Positions 30,741-42,060 of a DNA stretch of 64,000 bases are shown here, in pieces (position 1 is the stretch's first letter; the number at the start of each line of letters is the position of its first letter). The DNA comes from Leptobrachium leishanense (lineage: Eukaryota; Chordata; Amphibia; Anura; Megophryidae), in NCBI GenBank assembly GCA_009667805.1, contig CM019072.1, forward strand, positions 39,921,519 through 39,985,518, in the 5' to 3' direction. The translations under genes and the position numbers were made by a program. The notes under the pieces were generated by a model, which saw only the letters and a program-made list of their open reading frames with translations, searched no databases and was not told the DNA's origin.

Positions 30741-31997
30741 CAGTGGTGTCGCAAGGTGGGGGCGGGGGGTGCAGCCCGCACCAGGTGACACCCGCCCTTA
30801 GGGTGACACCGTCACCCTAAGGGCGGGTGTCTCACCCTGCGACACAGTGTTCGGCTCCCTGCGAGCGTCCGAAGCTATGGAGCTTGGGCGCTCCCTGGGG
30901 GAACCACGTCACCAGCCGAGTTCTCGCGAGATCGCGGCTGGTCACGTGGCTCCCCCAGGCGAGCGCCCAAGCTCCATGCCGCCGGCCGCTCAGAGGGAGT
31001 CGAACGTGTGGCGGCAGGAGGTGAGCTGGGGCCTGGGGGCAGTATCCATGAGAGGAGCTGGGGCAATATCCATGAGAGGAGCTGGGGCAATATCCATGAG
31101 AGGAGCTGGGGCAATATCCATGCGAGCAGCTGGGGCCATATCCATGAGAGGAGCTGGGGCAATATCCATGAGAGGAGCTGGGGCCATATCCATGCGAGGA
31201 GCTGGGGCCATATCCATGCGAGGAGCTGGGGCAATATCCATGAGAGCTGCTGGGGCAATATCCATGAGAGGAGCTGGGGCAATATCCATGAGTGGAGCTG
31301 GGGCCATATCCATGAGAGGAGCTGGGGCCATATCCATGAGAGGAGCTGGGGCCATATACATGAGAGGAGCTGGGGCAATATCCATGACTGGGGCAATATC
31401 CATGAGAGCTGCTGGGGCAATATCCATGAGAGGAGCTGGGGCAATATCCATGAGAGCTGCTGGGGCATATCCATGAGAGCTGGGGCAATATATCCATGCG
31501 TGAGCTGGTCTGGGGCAATATATCCATGCGTGAGCTGGTCTGGGGGCAATATATCCATGCGTGAGCTGGTCTAGGGGCAATATATCCATGCGTGAGCTGG
31601 TCTGGGGCAATATATCCATGCGTGAGCTGGTCGGGGGGCAATATATCCATGCGTGAGCTGGTCTGGGGCAATATATCTATGTGTGAGCTGAGGCGCAATA
31701 TATCCATATGTGAGCTGGGGCAATATATATCCATGGGTGAGCTGCTGGGGGCAATATATATCCATATGTGCTTTCACTGCCTTCAAACAGGCACCGTACT
31801 TGCTGGCAGTTGGCAAAAATTTGTGTGAGCATATGAGAGCGCTCCACAGTAATGTGCGCTGTGTGTATGAGCATTCAGTGTTACATGGGAATACTGATTT
31901 AGGAGTAGGAGTAGTTAAAAAAATCCGTAAAACTCGGGGGGGGGGGTGACAGCATAAGTTACCGCACCGGGTGACACCAACCCTAGTGACGCCACTG
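30741..31997. mobile_element. Non-autonomous hAT element (hAT-a) with minisatellite
   Basis: Terminal repeats CAGTGGTGTCGCAAGG on the left and, on the right, the complement of CAGTGGCGTCACTAGGG. The 8-bp duplication GTTGAGGA is perfect (30733-30740, 31998-32005). The CR1 at 46978-49326 shows the empty site. Inside are GC-rich palindromes (30780-31010) and a long minisatellite; there is no transposase. Confidence 0.93.
31020..31770 (+). repeat. Minisatellite inside hAT-a
   Basis: About 19 units of mostly 24 bases built on GGGGCAATATCCATGAGAGG plus AGCT, then about nine units of 28-31 bases built on GGGGCAATATATCCATGCGT plus GAGCTGGTCT. The unit core CAATATCCATGAG is also the core of the hAT-b minisatellite. 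The 24-base period keeps several frames open; these frames are not genes. Confidence 0.93.
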
Positions 31998-32005
31998 GTT
32001 GAGGA

Positions 32006-33662
32006 GCCGACCCGTAAAGAGGCCATATTGGATTTAATACTCACAAATGGAGGTTTGGTATCAGATGTTGTTGTAGGTGAAAATTTGGGATCTAGTGGTC
32101 ACCAGTCAGTGTGGTTTAATATAAGAGCAGGGATGGAGCTGCACCACACAAAAACAAAAGTTTTAGATCTTTCCAAAATTAGATTTTGTGTGAATGAGTC
32201 ATTATCAGACTGGAGGAGTTTAAAGGGAGTCCAGGAGAAATGGGATTATTTAAAGGAGGCATTATTGAAGGCCACAGGCAATTGCATTCAGCTTGTTAGC
32301 AAAACAAAAAAGGGAAGAAACCACTGTGGTACGCTGCAGAAGTGGCCAAAATAGTGAAGAACAAAAAGATAGCATTCAATAATTATAAAACAACTCAGAG
32401 TGAAGAAGATAGGCAAACATATAAGATTAGGCAGAAAGAGGCAAAGCAATTTATAAGCGCTTCCAAAGCACACGCAGAAGAGAAAATAGCTCAGTCAGTA
32501 AAAAAGGGGGACAAAACATTTTTTAGATACATAAACGAGAAAAGAAAAGTAAAACAAGGATTAGTTAGATTAAAAACAAAGGAAGGAAGGTATGTAGAAG
32601 AGGATAAAAGTCTCGCTGACTGCCTCAATGAATATTTTTGTTCAGTCTTTGCAGAAGAAAAGGAAGGAAAAGGACCTCAGGAGGAAACACTAACGAGACA
32701 TTTACATATGAGTTTACAGAGGAGGAGGTTCTACAGCAGCTGTCTAAAGTAAAGACAAATAAGTCAATGAGGCCTGATGGGATCCACCCTAAATTATTAA
32801 AAGAGCTCAGTGGTGTAATCGCAAAACCGTTAACAAGGATTGGTTAAATAAATCTGTTAACGGGAGTCGTCCCAGAAGACTGGAAATTCACAAATGTTGT
32901 ACCCATTTACAAGAAGGGTAGTAGGGAGGAATCAGGGAACTATAGGCCAGTTAGTCTTATGTCAGTTGTGGGGAAATTAATGGAAACCATGCTAAAGGAA
33001 AGGATTGTTGAACATCTAAAAACACATAGATTACAGGATCAGAAACAACATGGGTTTACCTCAGGGAGATCATGCCAAACTAATCTTATTTTTGATTGGG
33101 TAACAAAAATAATAGACAAAGGTGGTGCAGTAGACCTTGCTTATTTAGATTTCAGTAAGGCTTTTGATACTGTTCCGCATAGAAGGCTTATCAATAAATT
33201 GAAAGCTTTGAGCTTGGATTCCAATATTGTTGAATGGATTAGGCAGTGGCTGAGTGACAGGCAACAGAGGGTTGTGGTAAATGGAGTTTATTCGGCGCAA
33301 GGTCTTGTTACCAGTGGGATAAGTCTAGGGGGCAGTACTTGGACCCATTATCTTTAATATTTTTATTAGTGATATTGCAAAAGGTATTAATGGTAAAGTA
33401 TGTCTTTTTTTCTGATGACACAAAGATTTGCAACAGGGTTGACGTTCCTGGAGGGATCAGCCAAATGACAAATGATTTAGGTAAACAAAAAAAAATGGTC
33501 GGAGCTGTGGCAATCGAGTTTTAATGTGGATAAGTGCAAGATAATGCACCTGGGGCATAAAAACCCACGGGCTGAATATAGAATATTTGATACTGTCCTA
33601 ACCTCAACATCTGAGGAAAGGGATTTAGGGGTTATTATTGCAGAGGATCTAAGGGTAAGGAG
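32006..33662 (+). pseudogene. CR1 endonuclease end and RT (copy 1)
   Basis: Resumes with EEPTRKEAILDLILTNGG (endonuclease C-terminal part) and GHQSVWFNI. The RT has PDGIHPKLLKEL, NYRPVSLMSVVGKLMET, QHGFTSGRSCQTNLI and AYLDFSKAFDTVPHRRL with the catalytic Asp. The conserved [10 protein letters not shown] block near 33318 is corrupted to GISLGGSTWT, and the FADD block near 33405 is damaged. Several frameshifts (near 32330, 32750, 32850, 33330). At 32565-32580 it keeps the ancestral orientation of a 16-base block that is inverted in the other copy. It is cut by hAT-b at 33663. Confidence 0.85.
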
Positions 33663-33771
33663 TAGGGATGCACCGATACCACTTTTTTAAGTACGAGTAC
33701 CGATACTTTTATTTTATGTCATGTGACCACTTTACAATAACAACAGACCTCATATAAAGCCGCCAGCTCAC

Positions 33772-34022
33772 ATGGATATGCCCCCAGGTCTCATAGATAT
33801 GCCTTCCCCCAGCTCATGGATATACTGCCCCAGCACATGGATATACTGCCCCCAGCTCATGGATATACTGCCCCCAGCTCATGGATATGTCCCCCAGCTC
33901 ATGGATATGCCCCCCAGCTCATGCATATGCCCCCCAGCTCATGGATACAGCCCCCCAGCTCATGGATAATGCCCCCTGCTCATGGATTTGCCCCCCTGCT
34001 CATGGATAATGCCCCCCCAGCT
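33772..34022 (+). repeat. Minisatellite inside partial hAT-b
   Basis: About 11 units of roughly 21 bases based on CAGCTCATGGATATGCCCCC, the complement of the unit in the full hAT-b. Confidence 0.9.
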
Positions 34023-34044
34023 CACTTGGCACTCTCCGCACATA

Positions 34045-34440
34045 CTTACCTTCCTGGGCGACGCCGGAAAAGTCTTTGCGCGCACTCCTTGGAAGGCCCC
34101 CAGCCGTGATCACATGGTCCCACGTGGTCGCGGCTGGGGGCCTTCCAACGAGCGCACGCGCGGAAACTTTCCCGGCGTCGCCCAGGAAGGTAAGTATGAA
34201 CGCGGTCAGTGCCAGGTGCCTGTCCGAATGCTGTATCGGCATTCGGACAGGCCCTGCAGCTGCTCTCCTCACTGTTTCATACTTACCTTCCTGGGCGACG
34301 CCAGGAAAGTTTCCGCGCGTGCGCTCATTGGAAGGCCCCCAGCCGCGACCACGTGGGACCATGTGATCGTGGCTGGGGGCCTTCCAAGGAGTGCACGCGA
34401 AGACTTTCCCGGCGTCGCCCAGAAAGGTAAGTATGAGCGG
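34045..34440. repeat. GC-rich palindromes of hAT-b
   Basis: Two long inverted repeats (about 34045-34200 and 34280-34435), each beginning CTTACCTTCC and ending GGAAGGTAAG, around CACGTGG-type centres. They flank a smaller palindrome with CTGTCCGAATGC. Confidence 0.85.
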
Positions 34441-34529
34441 AGTGCAGCTGCAGGGCCTGTCTGAATGCCGATAGAGCATTCGGACAGCCGCCACAGCCCC
34501 TCGGATGCCGGCAAGCCGGTTCAATTATT

Positions 34530-35466
34530 CAAAGACTGAACTCCTACTTATTCCTCCCTCCAATGCCTCCCCACCTCCTGACTTCTCTATCACGGTGGAG
34601 GGTATCACCATCTCCCCATCAAACCAAGTTCGCTGCCTTGGAGTTACACTTGACTCTGCTCTTTCCTTCATCCCCCACATCAAGTCTCTTTCCTCCTCCT
34701 GCCGATACCAACTGCGTAATATTTCCAGAATTCGGCCATTTCTTACCGCTGTCACCACAAAACAACTCATACACGCCCTGGTAATCTCCCGACTCGACTA
34801 TTGCAATAATCTCTTATCTGGCCTCCCTCTGTCCCGCCTCTCCCCCCTACAATCCATCCTGAACGCCTCCGCCAGGCTAATTCACCTCACCCGCCGCTCT
34901 GTCTCTGCTGCTCCCCTCTGCGAGTCCCTTCACTGGCTCCCCATCCACTGCAGAATTAAGTTCAAAATCCTTATCCTTACCTACAAAACCCTCACTAACT
35001 CAGCGCCCTACTACCTATCCTCACTAATCACCAAATACACCCCAGCCCGCTCCCTAAGGTCAAACAGTGACCTGCGCCTAGCCTCTCCCCGCATCACCTC
35101 TTCCCATGATAGACTGCAGGATTTCTCACGCGCAGCCCCCACTCTCTGGAACGCTCTCCCTCGTACTGTCAGACTTTCCCCTAACTTCTCTTCCTTCAAA
35201 CGCTCCCTTAAAACGTTCCTATTTAGGGAAGCCTACCACCCAACTCACTGACACAACCATCAATCACTCTCACCTTACAGTCCTCTCCTCCAGTTTCCAA
35301 CCCCAACCCTCCCAGATTGTGAGTTCCCACGGGAATAGGGCCCTCATCTCCTCCTGTACTGTTTGTCAAATGTTGTTCAATGTATTGTAACCCTGTCTAT
35401 ACTGTGCTTATTGTACAGCGCTGCGGAATATGCTGGTGCTTTATAAATAATAATAAAATAATAATT
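34530..35466 (+). mobile_element. 5'-truncated L2 LINE, copy 3
   Basis: Starts in the RT palm end ([18 protein letters not shown]) and runs open to the same C-terminus [15 protein letters not shown] at 35251. The L2 3' UTR and an AATAAT-type tail follow. It is almost identical to the copies at 4906-8430 and 59754-62886, so all three are recent. It retains the short block that copy 1 lost near 7550. Confidence 0.9.
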
Positions 35467-35665
35467 ATTCTGGGGGTTCAGTGTTGTGTATATTATTCTG
35501 GGGTTCAGTGCTGTGTATATAATTCTAGGGGTTCAGTGCTGTGCATGTTATTCTGGGGGTTCAGTGCCTGTGTATGTTATTCTGGGGGTCCAGTGCCTGT
35601 GTATGTAATTCTGGGGGGTCTGTGCCTGTGTATATAATTCTGGGGGGTCTGTGCCTGGATAGATA
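35467..35665 (+). repeat. Minisatellite, about 30-bp unit
   Basis: About seven imperfect units based on ATTCTGGGGGTTCAGTGC plus TGTGTATATA. It directly follows the L2 tail. Confidence 0.85.
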
Positions 35666-35786
35666 GATATATTGTATGTGATATATATATTATATATAAA
35701 ACGCGTTAGTCCAGTTGCCAAAATCATGAGTATACCTGTACGGAGTGATACCTTTCACTGATCAGTATAGTTTCCAGTTTACACTT
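35666..35786. other. Unassigned, flank of the solo LTR
   Basis: AT-rich, with AAAACGCGTTAGTCC near 35700 and GTGATACC near 35745. A complementary GGTATCAC occurs near 36880, beyond the solo LTR. The LTR may therefore have inserted into a small inverted-repeat element. Confidence 0.35.
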
Positions 35787-36832
35787 GTAGCGCTGTTTTT
35801 AAAAAGACTGTTCTGCTGCATTTACTTACAATGGCCACCAGAGGGAGACAGAGACTGTTGGATTAATGCTGGACAACCAAGGAAAGCACTGGACTACATT
35901 TTCTAGCATGCTTTGCGGTGAAGACAGGAAGTGGGTGTGTAGGAAAGGAAAGGCATCAGCAGCCTCGTGGAAAGCATGCTCAGAGTGAGCTGGGAGCTGG
36001 AAGGAGAAAGAAGCAGGCAGGGCTGTTCAGGATCGTGACCAGGCCAGAGCGCAGGGGCTACCTCGCTGGTGCTGGGGGATCGGGACAGTGACCCTGCAGA
36101 GATCTGTCTACATCAAGCTGTGAGGTCTGAGGACAGAAAGAGCTGGCAGAGCGCACCAGGGAGTGAGAGAGACAAGACACAGTGCTGCAGAGAGTAACAG
36201 TGACCAGGCCGGAGCGCAAGTGGGGCCTAACAGAGAAACAGATCGGGTTATCAGTTATTCCAGAAGCAAGTAACCCCAGTCAATATCGAGCGGAGAGACG
36301 TCCTGGGTCAGCGGAGCCTCGAGTATCTGGCGGATGGGTGAGAGGCCTTCTAGGCCGTTGTAAAACTCAAGAAAGCACGCTGCTGTTTGTTTCCAAAACC
36401 CACAGGGCCCCAACTTGACTAGTCGAAGACATCACTGGCCAGTTGAATAGTGTACCCGGGTACCATAACACACACACACTTACATTCCGGGACATAACCT
36501 GTGTGGGACTCACTCCCCAATCACAAAGGGGTTAAAGACTTATTTTCCTCTTCCGCTGCGCGTTTTCCCGAATTACGAAGCATCGTATTTCTTTTCTGCT
36601 ACGCATTTTCCGAATTACGAGGCATCGTATTTCTTTTCCGCTGCGCGTTTACCGCATTACGAAGTACTGTAAATATATATACGAACACCGTGTTATTCAT
36701 TATATGCCTTTTATTCTAGTAAACTATATAATCTATAAAATCCACAACGGTGCTGGAGTATATTTATTCCCTAGTGCGGGGAGACTGACCCGAGGTTCAA
36801 TTTCAGCGGCTCCTCCGGGAGTGAGCGCTACA
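35787..36832 (+). mobile_element. Solo LTR, 1046 bp
   Basis: Starts TGTAGCGCTG and ends AGCGCTACA, giving matching inverted ends. The 4-bp duplication CACT is present (35783-35786, 36833-36836). It contains a tandem repeat with a likely TATA box (AAATATATATACG) just after it. No second LTR or internal region is present, so it probably arose by LTR-LTR recombination. The orientation is inferred from the TATA box. Confidence 0.75.
36538..36670 (+). repeat. Tandem repeat in the solo LTR
   Basis: Three imperfect units of about 42 bases carrying TTCCGCTGCGCGTTT and GAATTACGAAGCATCG. Their position just upstream of the TATA-like box resembles U3 enhancer repeats. Confidence 0.75.
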
Positions 36833-36836
36833 CACT

Positions 36837-36984
36837 CTTGAAAGCTTGTCTTTTAAATGTAAAGTTAAGCCAATAAAAATGGTATCACACGTACTGCTAT
36901 AATCGTGATATATATATTTCTTCTGCAGGTAATAGGGGTTGTGGAATTCGTGGGTGAGTTCCCTCACTTTTTCCCCAGGACTTG
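36837..36984. other. Unassigned, between solo LTR and CR1
   Basis: Contains CCAATAAAAATGGTATCAC. About 255 bases of CR1 sequence expected here (the equivalent of 48680-48935) are missing, so a deletion accompanied the insertions. Confidence 0.4.
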
Positions 36985-37548
36985 ACCCCTGTCTTAACAT
37001 GTACAGCTTGGAAAAAAGACAAGACAGAGGAGATATGATAGAAACCTTTAAATACGTAAAGGGAATCCACAAGGTACAGGAAGGGAGTATATTTAAAAGG
37101 AAGCAAAGTAGCAAAACAAGAGGACATACAGGGTTATTCAGAGAGCGTGAAAAGCAGGAGAATGACTGGAGAATGAAAAATTCTAGGTCTAAATAGCCGA
37201 TTTGGAAAGTGAGAATTTTTCTGGTTTGGCTAATTTGACCTAGAATTTTTCATTCTCCAGTCATTCTCCTGCTTTTCACGCTCTCTGAATAACCCTGATA
37301 GTCTTAGATTAGAGGGGCAAAGGTTTAAAAGTAACATTAGGAAGCATTATTTTACTGAGAGGGTGGTGGATACATGGAACAGTCTTCCAGTAGAAGTGGG
37401 AGAGGCCAAAACAGTGATTGAATTTAAGCAGGCATGGGATAGGCATAAGGCTATCCTAAACAAAAGATAAATCCAGGTAAAGTATCCATGTAATTGGGCA
37501 GACTAGATGGGCCGAAAGGTTCTTATCTGCCGACATTTTCTATGTTTC
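36985..37548 (+). pseudogene. CR1 RT C-terminal end and 3' UTR (copy 1)
   Basis: Reads LNMYSLEKRQDRGDMIETF, then IHKVQEGSIFKRKQSSKTRGH, is interrupted by a MITE, then continues with ERVVDTWNSLPVEV and ends AILNKR. The 3' UTR matches the copy at 46978-49326 and ends TTTTCTATGTTTC, the CR1-type octamer tail. Confidence 0.88.
37129..37297. mobile_element. Palindromic MITE, 169 bp
   Basis: Almost perfectly palindromic, beginning CAGGGTTATTCAGAGAGCGT and ending with the complement. It is flanked by ATA on both sides (37126-37128, 37298-37300). The intact CR1 at about 49065-49080 shows a single ATA at the same point, so the 3-bp duplication is certain. The terminal bases match the 45065-45975 family. 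Confidence 0.93.
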
Positions 37549-37755
37549 CTGGCCATTCGGCTATCCAGAGAGCAGGCAGTTCGCCAAGTTTGGTGCCTGT
37601 TCGAGGGCAGTGAAATCCCCATAGCTTCGTCTATTCAGAGATCCCCAAACAGCAGGGAATAGTTGCCGAAATGCCCGGCTGTTCGGTGGTTTAATTCGAA
37701 AGGTTTATTCAGGCGAATCCCATAGGCTCCAATGTTAAAAATATGCCCGTTTTAA

Positions 37756-39010
37756 CCCCTTCACTGCTGAGGCATTTCACCACTGTGTGCTGAGCTCATT
37801 TTTACCGCTTTCGCTCATCATGTTTAAACGCGATTTGAAGCCACATTTTAATAAATGACCCAGACATATTATATATCGTTCTTTCCGGCAGACTCTGCAG
37901 ATTCGTAATATATCATTTTTATATGTATACGTCATGACCTGCCTGTATATTATAACAAAAAATACAATAAAAATTGAATTTTTAATCATCTGCAGTGTGT
38001 AAAGTGTTGTTTTTCACATTTTATCACATGAGCGTTTGCGGTTATGTTTTCTATGGGGTGCGCTTGTACAAAAAATTTGAAATGGGGACTTGTTACTTTT
38101 TTTGGGGGGAATTACGTGATTTTTAGCAAACGCGCCCCATAGAAAAAAATCATTAGTGCAGCATCATTGTTCACATTATAATTGAAATGTGAACAATATT
38201 GCTGCATTAATAAAAACAACACACAAAAAAAAAACATGTTTTTTTTTATTTATTTATTTTTTTAAATTTATTTATTATTTTAATTTTTTTTTTTTATTAT
38301 TTATTTTTACTTTTTACCTAGTCATGTTGGGTATCATTCGAAAGGCCATGCTCAGGCCTTTCAAATGACACCCTCCATGACCCCCTAGCTGCCACGGTTC
38401 TGGAGATATCGGGGTTCACAAGAACCCCCTATCTCCACCATGGGATTTCCTTGGGAAATCCCCGGCAGCTAGGGGTTCCCCGGCTATCTGACGTCACCAC
38501 GCTATGCGTGATGACGTCAGACAGCGAGGGGAGTCCCGGGGGCGGAGCCGCCATCCAAGATGGCGGCCCCCACCGGAGATAGGCTGCACTTCGGTGCCGC
38601 AAGGCGCTGAAGTGCAACCCAGCACTTGAGGGGTTAAAGCCAGGCATCGCTTAAAAGGGGATACTCTCCCCTTTTAAGCGGTGCCTGGCTTTTACCGCTG
38701 CTCCTTCCCGATCGGGAGGGAGAGGGATCCGAACGGATCCCCCCCCCTCCCTTCCAGGCTATCTCCCGGCATTGCCGGGGGGTCGCCTGGAAATGACGTC
38801 ATCGGGCATGGCGCGATGACGTCATTTACGCCGGGAGGAGCTTGACTTCAGCGTCTGAGGACGCTGAAGTCAGAACGCCGTGGGACCCCGGACAGAGAGG
38901 TGAGTATCTCCGCCAGGGGTCCCGCACAGCTGATGACGTGTGGGGCACGTCCTCAGCATGCAACGTGCATCAATGAGGACGTGTCCCACACGTCTTCAGC
39001 AGTGAAGGGG
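37756..39010. mobile_element. piggyBac-like non-autonomous element
   Basis: Terminal repeats CCCCTTCACTGCTGA and TCAGCAGTGAAGGGG are flanked by TTAA on each side (37752-37755, 39011-39014), the signature of piggyBac-type transposition. The 1255-bp body is non-coding, with an AT-rich centre (38190-38320) and GC-rich hairpins on the right half, including AAAGCCAGGCATCGCTTAAA and its complement (about 38636-38695). Confidence 0.88.
38489..38824. promoter_or_regulatory. Four perfect CRE octamers (TGACGTCA)
   Basis: TGACGTCA occurs at 38489-38496, 38512-38519, 38794-38801 and 38817-38824, as two pairs each spaced 15 bases. They lie in hairpin stems of the piggyBac-like element. TGACGTCA is the CREB/ATF consensus; whether it is used is unknown. 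Confidence 0.8.
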
Positions 39011-39573
39011 TTAATTCAATATCTAATAAACCGTAGATTATAATATTCTGCAGTAAAAAGTTTCTTTATTTTTAGATTTTTTTTTATGATCTTTTAGGCA
39101 TTTTTCAGGATTTTTTAGCGCATTTTTTTTTTCAATCGTTTTTTCTTTTTCTGTAACAGCCCTTTTTATTATCATTCATTGAATCTTATATGTAAATTGC
39201 AGACATTTTCGTTATGTAGTTTCTTTGCAAACAGCGTTTCACTTCAAACATTCAAGCATACTGTTTTTTTTTTCCTTCACTCCATTCGTCTGCGGTGTCG
39301 GCTTTTTCTGGCGGCTGCTCTGCGCTCTGATCGGCTCCTGCTCGGGTTTCTCCAGCGTGATTAATCCAGATGTTTTTGCGGGTTTCGGTGTGCGTTCGCC
39401 GGGTTTTGTGGTGAGTGTTCGTCAGGTTTGCGGCAGCTTTTCCCTGCACTACGACGGCCCTGTGGTGCTTGCTGAATACACCGCAAGGTCGCTGAAATGG
39501 GATCGCTGAAGAATGAAAGATTGAAAAATCACCTAACGTGCGGTGACGTTTCGATTCTCTTTGAATAACCCTA

Positions 39574-40263
39574 CAGGTCTCACCCATTTTACAGCGCAAC
39601 GGAACTTTTAGCACTTTATAAATACTTGTAACTGTAATTTCCATATATATTGGAAAGTTAATAGATATTTGCTAAGTTTTTTCTCTCCTGTTGATCAGCC
39701 ATGGCTGGTTTACTCTACTTGGATAGGAATTGAAATGCCACTCCTCAGTTTTCCCAGTCCATGCACCCAGTTAGAAACAGGGATTGTGTACAGTCTAGTC
39801 CCCAAGAACAGAATATATCGAGTCAGAGGTGTCTTGGGGAGTTGCTGGATTGGAGCCTTTGTATGTGAGTGAGGTGGGGGTCCATGGGGAGTGATCCCTC
39901 TCTGCAGTGAGCTGTACGTGGACCTTTCTTGTTGGAGAAGCTCAATACGGTCTCCCTTGAATCGGTTTCTAGTTGAGAGGAGCTGCTCTAGTTCCCCCAC
40001 TCATTCCATACCACCCTTTTTTTTTTATTCTCTTCAGTCTGTTCTCCTCTGAGGTTGTGCAGAGTTGCTCCAGGGGCCTTCTCCTTGTTGAGCTTTTGGA
40101 GCTGGGAGGTGTCCTCGCCTCCTCCCCCCTTTTCAGTTGCCTCTCCATAACGTTGCAGTGTGTCCTCGTGGCCGACCGATATGGGCTTCGTTGTATTTTC
40201 TTACGCAAATTTTGTATTGTTCTTTTATGTACCTTTTTGTTGTATAGACTGTGATAAAAAAAA
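39574..40263. other. Unassigned 0.69 kb
   Basis: No family recognised. A T-run followed by CTCTTCAG at 40016-40037 resembles a 3' splice site, but no open exon with recognisable protein follows. An open minus-strand frame at 39710-40000 has no identifiable domain. Confidence 0.4.
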
Positions 40264-40601
40264 AAATTTAGAATTTTTTTTTGTCAAAATATTTTTATTG
40301 AGAGGAATTCAAGTCATCCGTACATTAACCAAGATACAGTAATTGTAAGCATCCATTTTGCCATCTGATCAAAACATGTATTAACACATCTCTACCTCTC
40401 CGATATTTTCAAAAAAACCATACAAATAAAATACTAACAAAAAGACTTACAAAGACTCCCAAAACAAGGGAGGGGGGACATCTCTGATGAGAAAAAAAAA
40501 AAGGTAGTAAAGTAACGGCATTACGACCTAGAGCACTAAAGGATCTCTCTGTTAACCCTATATACACTGTAATGCAAGTTCTTAGCCTCATATCATATCT
40601 G

Positions 40602-42060
40602 TCAACACTTACACATCTTGTAAATCTTATGAATGTCCCATATCGCCCAAGGGTCTTTCTTTGGGGGTTGAAACCCCCACGTCGTGTTAGCTTTAGAGTC
40701 AAAAAGGCGATATTGATCCAATAAAGTAATTAGTTGGCGGTGTGTCAGGACAACAGGTGTTTTCCAGTTCCGAGCTATAAGTAGCATTGTCGTAGATACA
40801 ATAATAAATAACATTTTAATGTGTTGACGAGGAAGATGGATCATTCCCAACAGTAAGATCTCCGGTGCACACTGTATTGGGCTACTCAAAACTTCTGATG
40901 CAAGGACCAAAATATCTTTCCATAGCGGTGCAATCAATGAACAATGCCACCAGATGTGGCCCATCGAGCCTGTGGCCAACAAACACCTCCAGCATACATC
41001 CAAAGTATTTGGAGCAAAATGGTGTATCCGTGAAGGTGTAAGGTACCAACAATACAATACTTTTCGTTGTGTTTCAATCAATGTTGTGCATTTGGAGGCT
41101 CCAGACGAGAACATATGAGCTAATGCCCACTGTGAAGGTGTAAACGTCTTGGAGAGATCTTTTTCCCATGTGTTATGGAAGGTCCAGCGCGTGATCCCAG
41201 GCGGGTATTGAGTAGTCGGTAAAACATTGAAATTGATTTTGTGGTGGAGTGCGGGTCTAGCCAAAACAGTTCAGTATCCGATAAAAGCGGCAATGTGGTA
41301 CGTAAGCTAGATAATACTGCATGTGTTCGAAAGTAGGACAAAAGTTGCATGTATGATAAAAACAGCGATGACGGCATCTGGTACTTCTGTTGTAAAGATT
41401 GAAAGGGCAGGATGGCAGGCACCGAAAATAGATGGTGGAGATGTGTAACTCCGTATCGGAGCCAAGGCTGTGCCCTAAAATGCGGCAGCAAATATGACAT
41501 AGATGTAAGCGGTGTGGCCATCGACAAAGGGGTGTAATTCAGGAATAGGTGGGCATAACTATCCCACGCCTTAATATTCAATATCGTGGAGGGTAATATC
41601 TCCATTAAACTAGGTCTCTGCTTCCGAGGAACAAATAAAAGTTCGGCTAGAGTATGTCCAGGGATAAAGGTGTGTTCTATAACTAGCCATTGAGGCATTG
41701 GATGGGCATGTACCAGCTCTGCCAGTGATGCGAGGCACGTGGCCCAATAATATTTGTGTAGTTGTGTAACATTGAGACCTCCGTCTCTATGTCGGTAATA
41801 TAATAAGTTTCTAGATACTCTTGGTCGCCTGTTTTTCCAAATGTAACCCATTATAAGTGATTGCAGGGTATCTAGAAAGGAAGTGGATAATTTCAGAGGG
41901 AGAGTGCGAAAAACATAAAAATTTTGGCAGAACCACCATCTTCACCGCTGCCATCCTGCCCAACCAGGAAACCTTGCGGAGCTTCCATTGACTTAATAGA
42001 GACTTTACTTCTGACAATAACCTTTCATAGTTATATTTAAACAAGCCTTCTAAAGTTGTT
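40602..42060 (-). pseudogene. L1 no. 2 ORF2, C-terminal part
   Basis: Minus-strand frames in order: SLLSQWKLRKVSWLGRMAAV (post-RT block, 42044 downwards), MGYIWKNRRPRVSRNLLYY, and the zinc knuckle [18 protein letters not shown] near 40930-40985, matching the knuckle of the intact L1 ORF2. The frame ends near 40602. Frames change near 41830 and 41200. The 3' UTR of about 320 bases reaches the tail at 40278. Confidence 0.88.

Larger units (their letters stand above)
33663..34530 (-). mobile_element. hAT-b element, partial copy (one end missing)
   Basis: Begins TAGGGATGCACCGATACC, the right terminus of the element at 50640-52008 in inverted orientation. It continues through the same minisatellite and palindromes. 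Homology stops at about 34530 with some 120 bases of the far end missing, where an L2 fragment begins. No target duplication is recoverable. Confidence 0.85.
9526..37548 (+). mobile_element. CR1 LINE, near full length, interrupted (copy 1)
   Basis: One CR1 element exploded by nested insertions. In order: 5' UTR with repeats (9526-9934); zinc finger and SGNH ORF (9935-10965); LTR element (10966-30233); endonuclease (30234-30740); hAT (30741-31997); endonuclease end and RT (31998-33662); hAT, L2 fragment, solo LTR and deletion (33663-36984); RT C-terminal end (36985-37128); MITE (37129-37297); C-terminus and 3' UTR ending TTTTCTATGTTTC (37298-37548). The copy at 46978-49326 supplies uninterrupted sequence across the hAT-a and MITE sites, confirming both insertions. 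Confidence 0.85.
37548..39573. mobile_element. CAGGGTTATT-family transposon, copy 2, left end missing
   Basis: Starts inside the family at CTGGCCATTCGGCTATCC and ends GAATAACCCTA. It contains the same blocks as copies 1 and 3. A piggyBac-like element is inserted at TTAA. No transposase is present. Confidence 0.7.

Noticed and set aside
30832..31734. Long open frames on both strands (up to about 300 codons) with repeated SHGYCPSS-like or MRGAGAIS-like peptides
   Set aside because: They follow the 24-bp minisatellite, whose period is a multiple of three; no start context, domain or conservation argues for a gene.
39710..40000. Open minus-strand frame of 96 codons as a host exon
   Set aside because: No domain, no splice signals on that strand, and surrounded by repeats.
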